DNA from: Candidatus Kapaibacterium sp.
GTDB taxonomy: Bacteria; Bacteroidota; Ignavibacteria; Kapaibacteriales; UBA2268
Length of the DNA: 64,000 bases
Reading direction: 5' to 3'
NCBI GenBank assembly: GCA_026390695.1
Contig: JAPLFL010000037.1
Span: 1-64,000, forward strand
In this document: piece by piece, positions 1-7,909 of the stretch
How positions within the stretch are numbered: position 1 is the first letter of the stretch
Layout of the letters: each line of letters opens with the position of its first letter
The notes under the pieces: model-generated
Told to the model about the DNA's origin: nothing
Seen by the model: the letters and a program-made list of their open reading frames with translations, nothing else
Database searches by the model: none
Made by a program: the position numbers and the translations under genes

Positions 1-67
1 AATTTGTAATTTCAAAATGATCAAGCATCCCGTTTGGAAGCATATATTTTATTATTTCTTTACTCAT
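1..67 (-). CDS. Partial transposase N-terminus, probable ISAon1 type
   Basis: An open frame reads off the left edge from an ATG at 67 on the minus strand. The 22 visible residues contain KYMLPNGMLDHFEIT, which resembles the start of the ISAon1 N-terminal-region transposases of Bacteroidota (LLP-x-G-L-x-x-(Y/H)-F-(E/D)-(I/V/L)-T). Only the start is visible, so neither the element type nor its integrity can be confirmed. It lies 20 bp beyond a truncated TrpF-like frame on the same strand, which fits an insertion that removed the rest of that gene. It could also be an unrelated short protein. Confidence 0.4.
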   Translation of the reverse strand, partial: MSKEIIKYMLPNGMLDHFEITN

Positions 68-87
68 CTGTTCCCTTATTTGTTAAT

Positions 88-279
88 TTATACTTTACAA
101 AAATAACTCTTAATCCCCAAAAATTTGACATGACCCATAATTTTTTTTACCTGATGAGAATCAATATCTTCTTTATGGTATCCAAGAACTAATGGAAAGC
201 CTATCATATCCGCACCTGCGGCAACGATCATTTCTGCTTCCGATAAATTTTTTATTCCTGCTATTTGTATTAGACTCAT
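88..279 (-). pseudogene. TrpF-like (phosphoribosylanthranilate isomerase family) N-terminal remnant
   Basis: The 63-residue frame begins MSLIQIAGIKNLSEAEM, followed by VAAGADMIGFPLVLGYHKED. This matches the first beta-alpha-beta unit of the TrpF (beta/alpha)8 barrel (CGI-x-x-x-x-A...GAD-x-(I/L)GF). The family is about 200 residues long, so two thirds are missing. A run of eight T residues (minus-strand A) lies at about 140-148, and another frame reads on for roughly 15 more codons after the stop, so slippage is possible, but no later TrpF motif is seen. No other trp gene is nearby. Probably a decayed or disrupted gene; a short standalone protein is less likely. Confidence 0.55.
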
Positions 280-372
280 AATGAATTAAATAATTAAAAA
301 TATGATTTTAAAACGAATTATTTATTATATTTGTTGTGTATCAATTAATAGATGATGTAAAATTAGGTAAAA

Positions 373-1329
373 ATGATTCAAAAAATAAAAGTTCTTATTG
401 TTGACGATCAGGCATTAATTCTTGATATACTATCCAAGGGATTAAATCAGGACCCCAGTATAGAAGTTGTTGGGACAGCCACTGATGGTTACTTAGCTCT
501 AAATCAGGTAAACCGGTTAAATCCCGATGTAATCGTTTTGGATATGGAAATGCCAAGAATGAATGGTATTCAATTTCTACATAATCTAATGCCTGTCAAT
601 CCTATTCCAACAATCGTTCTCAGTGCCTTAACTCAAAATGATTCCAAGATTACCGATGATGCTTTCGAAGCCGGTGCTGTGGACTTTTTGGCAAAACCGA
701 GTGGAGGAGCAAACGCATTGCGGGGATTACTTATTCAGCTTTATACAAAAATAAAAATAGCTGCTACTCAGGATGTTAAACATTTTAAAAAACCAAGGGA
801 ATCTTACAGATTACCTCCTAATTCATTAGACCGACAAGCAAAATCGAATAAAATCGTACTTGGAATGGGAGCTTATGAAATTTCTACTCAGGTTGGGAAA
901 TTTTTAAAAATTTTCGCTCTTGGCTCCTGCATCGGACTTTCATTTTTTTGTCCACCTATGAATATTTGTGCTTTAGCTCATATTGCTTTACCAAATTCGT
1001 CAATCGACGGAATCAAAGCTGATAAATTACCCGGATATTTTGCAGATACTGCTATAGTTACAATGCTGGATCAATTAAATAAAATGGGATGTTCGAATAG
1101 GCAACTTATCGCAAAGATTGCAGGTGGTGCTAAAACAAGAATTGAAATAGGGGATTATTTTGGAATCGGGCAACGGAACATCTTGGCTGTGAAAGCAGGG
1201 CTTTTGAAAAAGGGCATAAAAATTGCAGCAGAAGATGTGGGTGGTAATATTTCAAGGACAGTTTCAATTGAAGTTGGAAAAACAAAAATGGATCTGTATT
1301 ATCCAGAAAAAGGGAATTGGGAAATATGA
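373..1329 (+). CDS. Receiver domain fused to CheD (chemoreceptor glutamine deamidase)
   Basis: The 318-residue protein joins a CheB-type receiver (about 1-125) to a CheD domain (about 160-318). The receiver keeps the acidic pair D11/D12, phospho-acceptor D57 (VLDMEMP), S84 and K108 (AKP). The CheD part has the catalytic LGSC motif (C186) and HIAL with H203, the cysteine-histidine pair of the CheD deamidase family, then GGA near 251-253. CheD deamidates receptor glutamines and binds CheC-type partners. The usual CheB partner of this receiver, a methylesterase, is replaced here by CheD, so phosphorylation may directly gate deamidation (inference). No cheA/W/R gene lies beside it. A TATATTTG box at 326-333 resembles the Bacteroidota -7 element. 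Confidence 0.88.
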   Translation: MIQKIKVLIVDDQALILDILSKGLNQDPSIEVVGTATDGYLALNQVNRLNPDVIVLDMEMPRMNGIQFLHNLMPVNPIPTIVLSALTQNDSKITDDAFEAGAVDFLAKPSGGANALRGLLIQLYTKIKIAATQDVKHFKKPRESYRLPPNSLDRQAKSNKIVLGMGAYEISTQVGKFLKIFALGSCIGLSFFCPPMNICALAHIALPNSSIDGIKADKLPGYFADTAIVTMLDQLNKMGCSNRQLIAKIAGGAKTRIEIGDYFGIGQRNILAVKAGLLKKGIKIAAEDVGGNISRTVSIEVGKTKMDLYYPEKGNWEI

Positions 1330-1379
1330 TAATTAACAGATTATACCATATTTAAATTTTTTATTATTGAATTAGAATT

Positions 1380-1742
1380 ATGGACGAGAATAAATTATCA
1401 ATCGACGAACTTAAAAAACTTGCATCGTTTATAGCAGATGAGATGGAAAAACGTCATAGTGCCGAATTAACACCTAAATGGGAGGGTGGTTCTATTTTCT
1501 TTTTACCTAAAAATTCGGATATTAAAGATCACGAATTACCTATTGATACTCTTTTGCATAAAATTGTAATGATGCGTGATAATCTCCGTGTACTTGAGCA
1601 GCAGATAAACTCGAACGAAACCCTGACTGAAGGCGAAAAAATCAAATTCCAAGGTTATATAACCAAGTGCTATGGCTCTCTTACTTCATTTAATTTTTTG
1701 TTTTATCATGAGGACGATAAATTCAGTTCTAAGAAAAAGTAA
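1380..1742 (+). CDS. Conserved-looking hypothetical protein downstream of the REC-CheD gene
   Basis: A 120-residue, soluble, highly charged protein, with no signal peptide or membrane segment. It looks alpha-helical at both ends (residues 6-25 and 63-95) with a basic KKK tail. It starts 50 bp after the REC-CheD stop on the same strand and may be co-transcribed. I do not recognise the family; a role in chemotaxis-like signalling is suggested only by position. Confidence 0.6.
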   Translation: MDENKLSIDELKKLASFIADEMEKRHSAELTPKWEGGSIFFLPKNSDIKDHELPIDTLLHKIVMMRDNLRVLEQQINSNETLTEGEKIKFQGYITKCYGSLTSFNFLFYHEDDKFSSKKK

Positions 1743-1892
1743 AGTTAATTATTAATTAAAGAAGTTTTACACTTTGGCATAATAAACATTTTGCTTATAA
1801 TTATGTAACTTTTATTATAAAAAATTGTTTCTAATATATGAAATAGTTCCTTCTAATGTGAACTATATTTCGGATTTAAATATTGTTGGTCT

Positions 1893-3071
1893 ATGATACA
1901 AAAAACCTACACATTATATAAAAATTTTAGAGTTTTTTCCTTTGAGAAAAGCTTGATGTTTTTTATATATTTATTCTTTCTTGGCTTTGCTTGCACTTTA
2001 TCTGCGGCTCCCTTTCTAAAAAGTGATAAAGAGATTATTTCGTTTTCTAACGTCGATGGATCAACTCAAACTTTTAAACCTATAAATATTTCAACCACCA
2101 CTTCATCAGCCACTATAAAAGTTGATTCCTTGGTCTTTTCGAGAAAAGATTTGAATATGACAAGTTATAATAACTGGAACAATGAACCGATGATAAATTA
2201 TGCCTCACGGTCATTCTCTATCAGCTACACAGCCTCCGAACCATTCAAGAAAGATACTAATTATTTATATATACATTATCGCGTTAAACTTAAATCATCG
2301 GATTCTCTTTCAGAATCAATTAAAATTGCAGTGATTGCCACTTCAATCAGACGTGATTATTCTTTTAATATGCCAGCCATTTCAGTTAAAACCGGTGATA
2401 GCTTTTATCTGCCATTTATAACCGAAACTCAAATTGAAAATAATTTTATCAAACAAATCACATCAACAATTAGTTTCGATGCATCGATTTTGAAATGTAT
2501 CGATGGCGATGCAAAAATGATTTCTCAAATAGAAAACGGGATTTCATCTGTCACTTTTACAAAACCTATTATTTATTCCGGAATCAAGTCCGAGAATAGT
2601 TATTTTAATAAAGGGGATACTCTGTATTCACTGAAAATGCAATCTGCTCTTGGTTCGGTCGTTTCTTCAAAAATTATAAGAAACGAATCATTTTTCAATC
2701 CTTACGGTTCCGGTGATAACTTACATCTTCACCTTTTGGCGGATACCGGAAAAGTAACTTTAAGCGATGTTTTCTATGATGCCAACGGTTTTCCACGATT
2801 AATAATTGAAAATAATCCTGATATATTAATTAAAATTGATAATCCTATTGTTTCCGGTTCAAGTTTTATGCTATCAGTTACTATAAATTCCGATGCTGTT
2901 CTGAATTTTTATAATATCAATGGAGATGAATTATTGTCCCAGTCTTTGAAAGCTCCGATGAATGAGAATAAATTGACTTATAATACAAATAAATTTAAGG
3001 CAAATTCTCTGATTTTCGCTAAAATCTCAACTCTAAATAAATTTGTTAGCACTATGTTTATCATTCAGTAA
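1893..3071 (+). CDS. Exported surface protein of unknown function, possible T9SS-type C-terminus
   Basis: The 392-residue protein has a hydrophobic segment at residues 22-37 ending in LSAAP, a good signal peptide. M22 (start at 1956) would give a more usual signal peptide than the long N-terminus of the 1893 start. The middle part (about 155-285) is beta-rich and resembles cohesin-like surface domains in the spacing of KTGDSFYLPF and later strands. The last 80 residues (NPIVSGSSFMLS, then VLNFYNINGDELL) look like a type-A type IX secretion sorting domain, which would place it on the cell surface. It is followed after 12 bp by an outer-membrane protein, so the two probably act together. Confidence 0.65.
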   Translation: MIQKTYTLYKNFRVFSFEKSLMFFIYLFFLGFACTLSAAPFLKSDKEIISFSNVDGSTQTFKPINISTTTSSATIKVDSLVFSRKDLNMTSYNNWNNEPMINYASRSFSISYTASEPFKKDTNYLYIHYRVKLKSSDSLSESIKIAVIATSIRRDYSFNMPAISVKTGDSFYLPFITETQIENNFIKQITSTISFDASILKCIDGDAKMISQIENGISSVTFTKPIIYSGIKSENSYFNKGDTLYSLKMQSALGSVVSSKIIRNESFFNPYGSGDNLHLHLLADTGKVTLSDVFYDANGFPRLIIENNPDILIKIDNPIVSGSSFMLSVTINSDAVLNFYNINGDELLSQSLKAPMNENKLTYNTNKFKANSLIFAKISTLNKFVSTMFIIQ

Positions 3072-3083
3072 CTATACCTGAAC

Positions 3084-4745
3084 TTGAGAATACTCCGTCA
3101 AATTTTCCTTTGTCTTTTATTGTTAATAACGGCTATACCTGCCATTAGCGAATCGTTCGAGATTGGTGGAGGTTGGAATTATAAGCTCACAAGTTGGATG
3201 GCAAACAATAAAAGTTTTGTTATTGCTCCTAATGTTAATAAAAAAATAACTTTCACAAGTTCATTCAATAGCGAGAGTATAAGTGGCTTTTTCGCTTCAG
3301 TCCAATCTTCAGATTTATTTTGGAATTTTTTAGGGTTTGGCGGACGAGTTGGGTTATTTACAAATAAGTACTTTTTCAATTCTTTTGCCAACGAGCAAAT
3401 CCCAATTTTTTATCAAGAGCAATATATTAACGCCACAATCAGTCACAGAGTAAGTTTTGACTTTCGGGAAATGACAGGAAATTTATATCTTATTTGTTCT
3501 CCTTTCAACTTTTTTCAGATACAGTTCGGGCCTAATTTCGGATTAAGGCGATCGGTATCAACCCTTTATAGTCAACAGATAGTTGCTCCAACCGGACTGA
3601 AATTTATAGGCCCTTATAATAGTTCCGATAGCAGCCCACTTACTAATATTACTAATTTACGTTTAGGTCTTAACACAAGATTGTCTTTTCCACTAAAACT
3701 AAGATTTATCAGATTTAGCCCCGAAATTGGCGGATATTATATGTTTAATAAAGTTGAAGGAAGTTTAAGTAACGACTATCAGGCATATATTGGCGCTAAT
3801 GTAGCAATAAATATTCTGGAAAAAAATATTGAGAGAATTATTCTGAGGGATACTGTAATAACTCGTGATACAAATGAAGTAATGAAAACCAATATTAAAG
3901 AATCAAGGGTTTTATTTGTTGAGCGCAAGATTTTAGATACAAGTTTTAACACTTTTAGCCGAACAATTATTCATGAAAGATATGAGCTTGAAAATCCAAA
4001 ACCTGCCGCCGTATTGAACGGAGAACTTAAAACTACATTTTTTGGTTCCGATTCGATTGAATCTTCAAGCACCGAACTTGAATTGGAATCAACCATAATG
4101 CATTTTCTATCATATAAAAAATTAAAAAAAACATTGTTAGAAAAAGATGAGAAACGTGATACTCTGAATAAAGTAATTATTCCTAAAATACGTTTTTATC
4201 CGAATGTAGTGGCTGAGGCAGGCATTAAATTATGGTCAATTGATATTTATTATTCCGATAAAAAGATAAAATCATTCTCCGGTTATGGAACGATTCCGCA
4301 GTACATTGACTGGCAACCTGATAATGAGCTGCTTAAACAATTTACAAACGGATTGTCTTTTCAATATTACTTCAATATAACAGACAATGAAAATCAGGAT
4401 GCATCAGCCGCCAGCGGACGAATATCATTTAAAGCCAAACAAGCAACTTTTAGATTTAACCATGAATATTTCTTCGTAATTGATGAAAAATCACTTAAAG
4501 ACAATAATTTCTGTGATTTGTTCTTTAAGAAATTTAAAAATCTGAAATTGACTTATATAGATTTTGGATTTGATTCTGAAAAAGTTCTGACAAAACTTCA
4601 GAATAATTTTCAGTTTAAAATTGCAAAGTGGATTGAGGTACCCAAATTGATAATTGAGAATAAATCCTTAATAACTTTAATAAATGAACAGAAAATATCT
4701 TCCTATATTTTAATTCGCTCTAATATTCTGCCCGAAGGAATGTGA
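3084..4745 (+). CDS. Outer-membrane beta-barrel protein with C-terminal periplasmic part
   Basis: Starts with TTG at 3084, 12 bp after the previous stop; this start gives the signal peptide MRILRQIFLCLLLLITAIPA. Of 553 residues, about 22-250 alternate aromatic and polar residues as in a barrel and end with strands such as YQAYIGANVAINILEK. A polar coiled segment and a C-terminal region (about 360-553) follow; its TYIDFGFDSEKVLTKLQ is faintly like the OmpA DFDK motif, but the NRR core is absent. The arrangement is barrel plus periplasmic OmpA-like remnant. Exact function unknown; the tight spacing to the surface protein suggests an operon. Confidence 0.6.
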   Translation: MRILRQIFLCLLLLITAIPAISESFEIGGGWNYKLTSWMANNKSFVIAPNVNKKITFTSSFNSESISGFFASVQSSDLFWNFLGFGGRVGLFTNKYFFNSFANEQIPIFYQEQYINATISHRVSFDFREMTGNLYLICSPFNFFQIQFGPNFGLRRSVSTLYSQQIVAPTGLKFIGPYNSSDSSPLTNITNLRLGLNTRLSFPLKLRFIRFSPEIGGYYMFNKVEGSLSNDYQAYIGANVAINILEKNIERIILRDTVITRDTNEVMKTNIKESRVLFVERKILDTSFNTFSRTIIHERYELENPKPAAVLNGELKTTFFGSDSIESSSTELELESTIMHFLSYKKLKKTLLEKDEKRDTLNKVIIPKIRFYPNVVAEAGIKLWSIDIYYSDKKIKSFSGYGTIPQYIDWQPDNELLKQFTNGLSFQYYFNITDNENQDASAASGRISFKAKQATFRFNHEYFFVIDEKSLKDNNFCDLFFKKFKNLKLTYIDFGFDSEKVLTKLQNNFQFKIAKWIEVPKLIIENKSLITLINEQKISSYILIRSNILPEGM

Positions 4746-4762
4746 AATAAGTAACTTTAATT

Positions 4763-4853
4763 AATGCAGAATGCAGAATGATTGGAATCGTTATTCATGG
4801 CTTTAATTCTTCTTTCTTCCATTTTGCATTCTTAATTTTACATTATACATTAA
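4763..4853. repeat. R1 dispersed repeat, copy 1 (short)
   Basis: First of four copies (others at 5530-5752, 6881-6975, 8435-8653). It shares the block running from GATTGGAATCGTTATTCATG through CTTCTTTCTTCCATTTTGCA with the copy at 5530. It stops exactly at the 3' end of the nuclease gene at 4854 and lacks the part that encodes the RHS-core remnant. Confidence 0.8.
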
Positions 4854-5438
4854 TCACCACTCCTTAGCTTTAAAACTCTCCCTATTAACAATTCTTGCAC
4901 TTTCACCGGTTGCTTTTATCAAGTAAAACCCTTTTTTGGCTGCAAATCTATCTGCTGCTGAATCAACGTTAATATAAGCCATAGCTCCGATTACTTTTTT
5001 TGTCCCATATTCAGGAAATACTTCTTTAAAGTCTTGCATATCCTCAATAAAATCATTGACATCCTCTATGCCAAGAGTTGTTTTGACTTCAACAACAACC
5101 ATTTCACTGCCATTAATTGCAAAAATATCGAATTCATAATCTTTTTCGTTAAAGTTTGTTTTTATTCGTGTGTAGGTGCGATTTACCTCAATATTTTTTG
5201 CCCGAAGCATTTCAATCAACTTACCTTCAACTAAAGATTCAACAAATTTACTCCATCTTTTCTCAGATTGGTCGAGTTTAGCAGTCAACTTATCAACATT
5301 TATAGTTGTTTCCTTAATCTTTGTATCTGTAGCTTGAAATTTCGCATCTGTGGCTTGGAATTTCGCATCTGTGGCTTGAAACATAGCCCAGACCTTTTCA
5401 AAGTTGAGTTGTTCTGTGGAGGCTGTATATTCCTGCAT
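4854..5438 (-). CDS. DUF3782-type protein with PD-(D/E)XK nuclease-like domain
   Basis: A 194-residue protein from the ATG at 5438. The longer frame from 5468 is not used because the leader shared with the neighbouring modules runs up to this ATG. The N-terminus holds three 7-residue repeats (FQATDAK) continuing into a coiled coil to about residue 70. The C-terminal half has YEFDIFAI followed by MVVVEVKTTL, the D...(E)xK signature of restriction-like nucleases, as in DUF3782 proteins. Members are usually solitary and of unknown role; DNA cleavage is inferred. It is the module of unit 1 in the repeat array at 4763-9373. Confidence 0.75.
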   Translation of the reverse strand: MQEYTASTEQLNFEKVWAMFQATDAKFQATDAKFQATDTKIKETTINVDKLTAKLDQSEKRWSKFVESLVEGKLIEMLRAKNIEVNRTYTRIKTNFNEKDYEFDIFAINGSEMVVVEVKTTLGIEDVNDFIEDMQDFKEVFPEYGTKKVIGAMAYINVDSAADRFAAKKGFYLIKATGESARIVNRESFKAKEW

Positions 5439-5500
5439 TTCAATAATCCAAATATTTTCCAAAAACAATATAGACGAAGTATTTTTCCAATTATTTTACT
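5439..5500 (-). promoter_or_regulatory. Shared module leader, unit 1
   Basis: Read on the minus strand, CTTCGTCTATA, a T-rich run and TTTGGAAAATA lead to the ATG at 5438. The same leader precedes hicB (6293-6340) and a DUF4160 gene (9197-9250), with a weaker match before 7581. This supports the start codon choice and implies a common transcription or translation signal in front of unrelated genes. Confidence 0.6.
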
Positions 5501-5529
5501 TCTCCCACATCTTATCAGGACAGTTCTTC

Positions 5530-5752
5530 AATGCAGAATTTATAATGCAAAATGAAGAATGATTGGAATCGTTATTCATGGCTTTAATTCTTCTTTCTTC
5601 CATTTTGCATTCTTAATTTTACATTTTGCATTGATTAAAGCTCTTCAGCAGGCTGCCGAATGGAGCATAATCAATATTAAATAAAAATAAACCTCGCATT
5701 CTACTTTCTATCTTTCTACTTTTCTACCTTCTATTTTTCTATAACCGGTCAT
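5530..5752. repeat. R1 dispersed repeat, copy 2, with RHS-core remnant
   Basis: About 220 bp, nearly the same as 8435-8653. On the minus strand at about 5684-5619 it encodes IDYAPFGSLLKSFNQCKM followed by TAA, the YDYxPFG signature of RHS/YD-repeat-associated core domains. The right part is a pyrimidine-rich stretch (CTACTTTCTATCTTTCTAC). Compared with the 6881 copy it carries an extra 21 bp (CTTAATTTTACATTTTGCATT less one base of context), which puts the stop into the frame. No other gene is seen between 5500 and 5823. Confidence 0.8.
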
Positions 5753-5822
5753 GTATTTTGAAGTATTTCTGCCAAGTTCCGATTTCGTCCTGTATGTAGC
5801 TCATTTCCATTCTGGTATAAAA

Positions 5823-6044
5823 TTATTTCGATTGATTCCATTCTTCTACGTTTATATCTGCTTGCTTCAATAGATTGTGAAGTAAGGCAACACCTACTTC
5901 TTTTGAATGAGGATTTGGTAAAATTAACCTTATTTTATTTTTCAGCATGAATGAATGATTTCCACCCGGATACGGCCCAATAAAACCAAATTTATGTAAA
6001 ATTTTAATAAAATCTTTTCTTGAAACAGGCGATAAATGCGGCAT
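5823..6044 (-). CDS. hicA: HicA-family toxin (mRNA interferase)
   Basis: 73 residues, typical HicA length. The dsRBD-like fold is shown by the N-terminal VSRKDFIKILHKFGF and the GGNHSFM motif, whose histidine is the catalytic residue of HicA mRNA interferases, then IRLILPNPHSKEVGVALLHNLLKQ. It overlaps the upstream hicB by one base (TAATG), the usual translational coupling. Gene order is antitoxin first, then toxin. It sits in unit 2 of the repeat array. Confidence 0.88.
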   Translation of the reverse strand: MPHLSPVSRKDFIKILHKFGFIGPYPGGNHSFMLKNKIRLILPNPHSKEVGVALLHNLLKQADINVEEWNQSK

Positions 6045-6292
6045 TATACCAATTCCTCAACCTGTTGATAAAAAGAAATTCCATTTAATTCTGGAATTTC
6101 CAAATTATTCTTTAAGCTGACTATCAGCCAGCTCTCAATTGATTCAATAAGATTCCGACGACATTCCTCAAATGTTGAACCTGAAGCCCAAAGTCCTTTT
6201 AAGGATGGAATGTCTGCATAGAAAGGGTATTCATCTTCAATTATTGAGTAATTTGCCTCATTTATAGCGGCATTAATATATTCGTTTATCAT
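6044..6292 (-). CDS. hicB: HicB-family antitoxin
   Basis: 82 residues with the HicB partial RNase H-like fold: YPFYADIPSLKGLWASGST, then FEECRRNLIESIESWL. The usual C-terminal DNA-binding domain is absent, as in the short HicB class. It is translated ahead of hicA with a TAATG overlap. The upstream leader (from 6293) is almost the same as that of the DUF4160 module at 8927-9196, so the promoter region appears to have been shared or exchanged. Confidence 0.85.
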   Translation of the reverse strand: MINEYINAAINEANYSIIEDEYPFYADIPSLKGLWASGSTFEECRRNLIESIESWLIVSLKNNLEIPELNGISFYQQVEELV

Positions 6293-6460
6293 TTTACCTC
6301 CAAAAAAAAGTAAAGACGAAGCATTTTTTCAATTATTTTATGCACTTTATTTCCCTGAGAAATATCCCAAGATTTTCAAGAAAATTGCTAATAATATTAA
6401 TACTTGTATAAATTATTCAAAAAACGAAAGAAGGAATGAGCTGAAAACTGGGGAGAAGAG
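6293..6460. repeat. R3 repeat / module leader, unit 2
   Basis: On the plus strand it runs from the A-rich stretch after the hicB start through AAAGACGAAGCATTTTTTC, ATTTCCCTGAGAAATAT and GAAAGAAGGAATGAGCTG. Nearly identical to 9219-9373, and about 70% like 8318-8431. On the minus strand it ends TTTGGAGGTAAAATG at hicB, with GGAGG as a good ribosome-binding site. Confidence 0.8.
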
Positions 6461-6705
6461 ACAGCTCGTTTGGATTTTAATGAAAAAAATAACTTATTTA
6501 AATTTTTCAAAACTTTATTCTGGAAACAGGTTCAAATCTTATAATTTTACTACAGGATCCCTATATTCTTTTTTTATGAATAAAAAAACTCTGTTCATTA
6601 ATACTAATAATTACATTTTTTATCAATATATCTATTTCAATTCTTATTTATCAAGGGACAGAGTTTCTCCCGCCAGTTGGAAAGCTGAAGGGAGGGAAAA
6701 ATTCC
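6461..6705. other. Intergenic, no supported gene
   Basis: AT-rich. An open frame from 6480 encodes a lysine- and tyrosine-rich peptide without any family resemblance and is probably chance. Near 6660-6695 is the text AGAGTTTCTCCCGCCAGTTG. No RNA gene was seen. Confidence 0.5.
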
Positions 6706-7053
6706 TTAGTACAATGTAGTATCTTTAATTATTAACTCTAAGTTAAAGTGGTTCGAATCGATTGATATCGGACAATAAACATCTGTGCTATTTTTTTCTC
6801 CTGGTTTTAAGACAACCTTATAACTAATATAGCTGACATAGGAATCAATACATAAATAATATAGATTTTTCCCTGATTCAGAATGTCTGGACTCTTCATT
6901 CATGGCTTTAATTCTTCTTTCTTCCATTTTGCATTGATTAAAGCTCTTCAGCAGGCTGCCGAATGGGGCATAGTCATATTGAGCTGTGATAAGCGGCACT
7001 GTGGAGGTTTTCTGCACAATACTTCTTACATTGCCAAGGTGGTAAATGGAACT
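6706..7053 (-). pseudogene. RHS-repeat-associated core fragment (orphan tip)
   Basis: Translation on the minus strand from 7053 gives YHLGNVRSIVQ followed by ITAQYDYAPFGSLLKSF. HLGNVR and YDYxPFG are the two hallmarks of the RHS-associated core that precedes variable toxin tips in polymorphic toxins. A stop lies in frame just upstream (7054-7056), so the huge N-terminal RHS shell is missing. About 75 residues of unfamiliar sequence follow the core to the stop at 6706. The fragment looks like a displaced C-terminal tip or the relic of one. The core part doubles as repeat R1 copy 3 (6881-6975). Confidence 0.7.
6881..6975. repeat. R1 dispersed repeat, copy 3
   Basis: Matches 5530-5752 and 8435-8653 over CTTCATTCATGGCTTT and AGCTCTTCAGCAGGCTGCCG. 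It lacks the 21-bp insertion of the other copies, so the RHS-core frame stays open through it. It is embedded in the RHS fragment 6706-7053. Confidence 0.8.
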
Positions 7054-7070
7054 TTACATAGCTTAATATA

Positions 7071-7307
7071 TTATAAGGGTATCCCTTTTGCATAAAGTAA
7101 TTCCGGGTCGAAGTCAACTCCATTTGAAAACTCAAGTGTGTCGATTGCAATGTGTGCTGATTTGAAAATTATAGGATTTTTAAGTTCACGAAATATCCCT
7201 TTTTCTAAATATGGCTTAATGTCAAATAATTTTACTTCTTTTGTGTCGAACTTCAATTTAACAAGGAAGTTGTCCAAACACTCCACTTCAATAACTTTTG
7301 GATACAT
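7071..7307 (-). CDS. DUF2442 domain protein, partner of DUF4160
   Basis: 78 residues: MYPKVIEVECLDNFLVKLKF, then LFDIKPYLEKGIFRELKNP and a C-terminal GVDFDPELLYAKG. These are the hallmarks of DUF2442 (xVxxVxxxxxyxLxVxFxdGxxxxfDlxpyL). DUF4160-DUF2442 pairs occur widely and have been predicted to be toxin-antitoxin modules; the biochemistry is not known to me. It follows the DUF4160 gene by 7 bp and is a diverged paralogue of 8654-8917. Confidence 0.8.
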   Translation of the reverse strand: MYPKVIEVECLDNFLVKLKFDTKEVKLFDIKPYLEKGIFRELKNPIIFKSAHIAIDTLEFSNGVDFDPELLYAKGIPL

Positions 7308-7314
7308 TGTTCAC

Positions 7315-7581
7315 CTACCTTAATGCTTCGATATGTTGAGGGGCTTCAGCATTCATTACAAGTTCCCAATTTGCAATAAGTTCGTCTTGATGCAGTTCAG
7401 CCCATGCAAGGATTAGTTTATTATGTTTTTTTGATAAATTACTATTGATTATTTCACAAGTCCTAATATCTACAGTTGCATCAAGTCCTTGATAACTCGC
7501 ATGGAAATGAGGTGGATTATGCTCATCTGGAGCAAAGAACATCCTGATTATTATTCCATAAAACATTGAAATTGAAGGCAT
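7315..7581 (-). CDS. DUF4160 domain protein
   Basis: 88 residues starting MPSISMFYGIIIRMFF with PDEHNPPHFHASYQG, the DUF4160 signature (H-x-P-P-H-(F/H)-H). The histidine cluster suggests metal binding or catalysis, but no activity is established. Translation is aided by GGAG 7-8 bp before the ATG. Same order and orientation as the paralogous pair at 8654-9196. Probably one half of a toxin-antitoxin-like module. Confidence 0.82.
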   Translation of the reverse strand: MPSISMFYGIIIRMFFAPDEHNPPHFHASYQGLDATVDIRTCEIINSNLSKKHNKLILAWAELHQDELIANWELVMNAEAPQHIEALR

Positions 7582-7909
7582 TAAGAACTCCTATATATTT
7601 TAAAAGTGTTAAGACGAAATAAATTATTGAATATTTTATCAATTATAATCCGAATGTATTTACACTACGTTCGAAGAAAAAAAGAAAACGAACTAAAAAC
7701 TTGCAATTAGATTTCGATAAAAAATTTCCAATCCAAAATCTTTACAATTAAATTTAAAACAAAAGCTAATCAACCGAAAAATTTAGTCTTTTATAAGATT
7801 AGTTTTCACAATAAAGTTCAAAATACTATATTCCAAAGGAGTTTCAATTGCTATAATTATTATGAAAAGATGAATAAAGCAAGTGTTTATCAGAAACAAA
7901 GCTGATTTT
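7582..7909. other. Intergenic between the DUF4160 gene and mini-ORF A
   Basis: AT-rich. The first 60 bp hold a weak version of the module leader (TTCGTCTTAACAC on the minus strand). The rest (about 7650-7909) shows no gene, hairpin or repeat that I can support. Confidence 0.5.

Noticed and set aside
5034-5555. Plus-strand open frames opposite the nuclease gene
   Set aside because: They are antisense shadows; the heptad repeat keeps the frame open by chance.
6480-6719. 79-residue plus-strand open frame
   Set aside because: Composition is that of AT-rich noise, no family or ribosome-binding site, and it is in a gap between repeats.
6750-6770. GGTTCGAATC, recalling a tRNA T-arm
   Set aside because: No cloverleaf can be formed around it, and it is within the RHS fragment tail.
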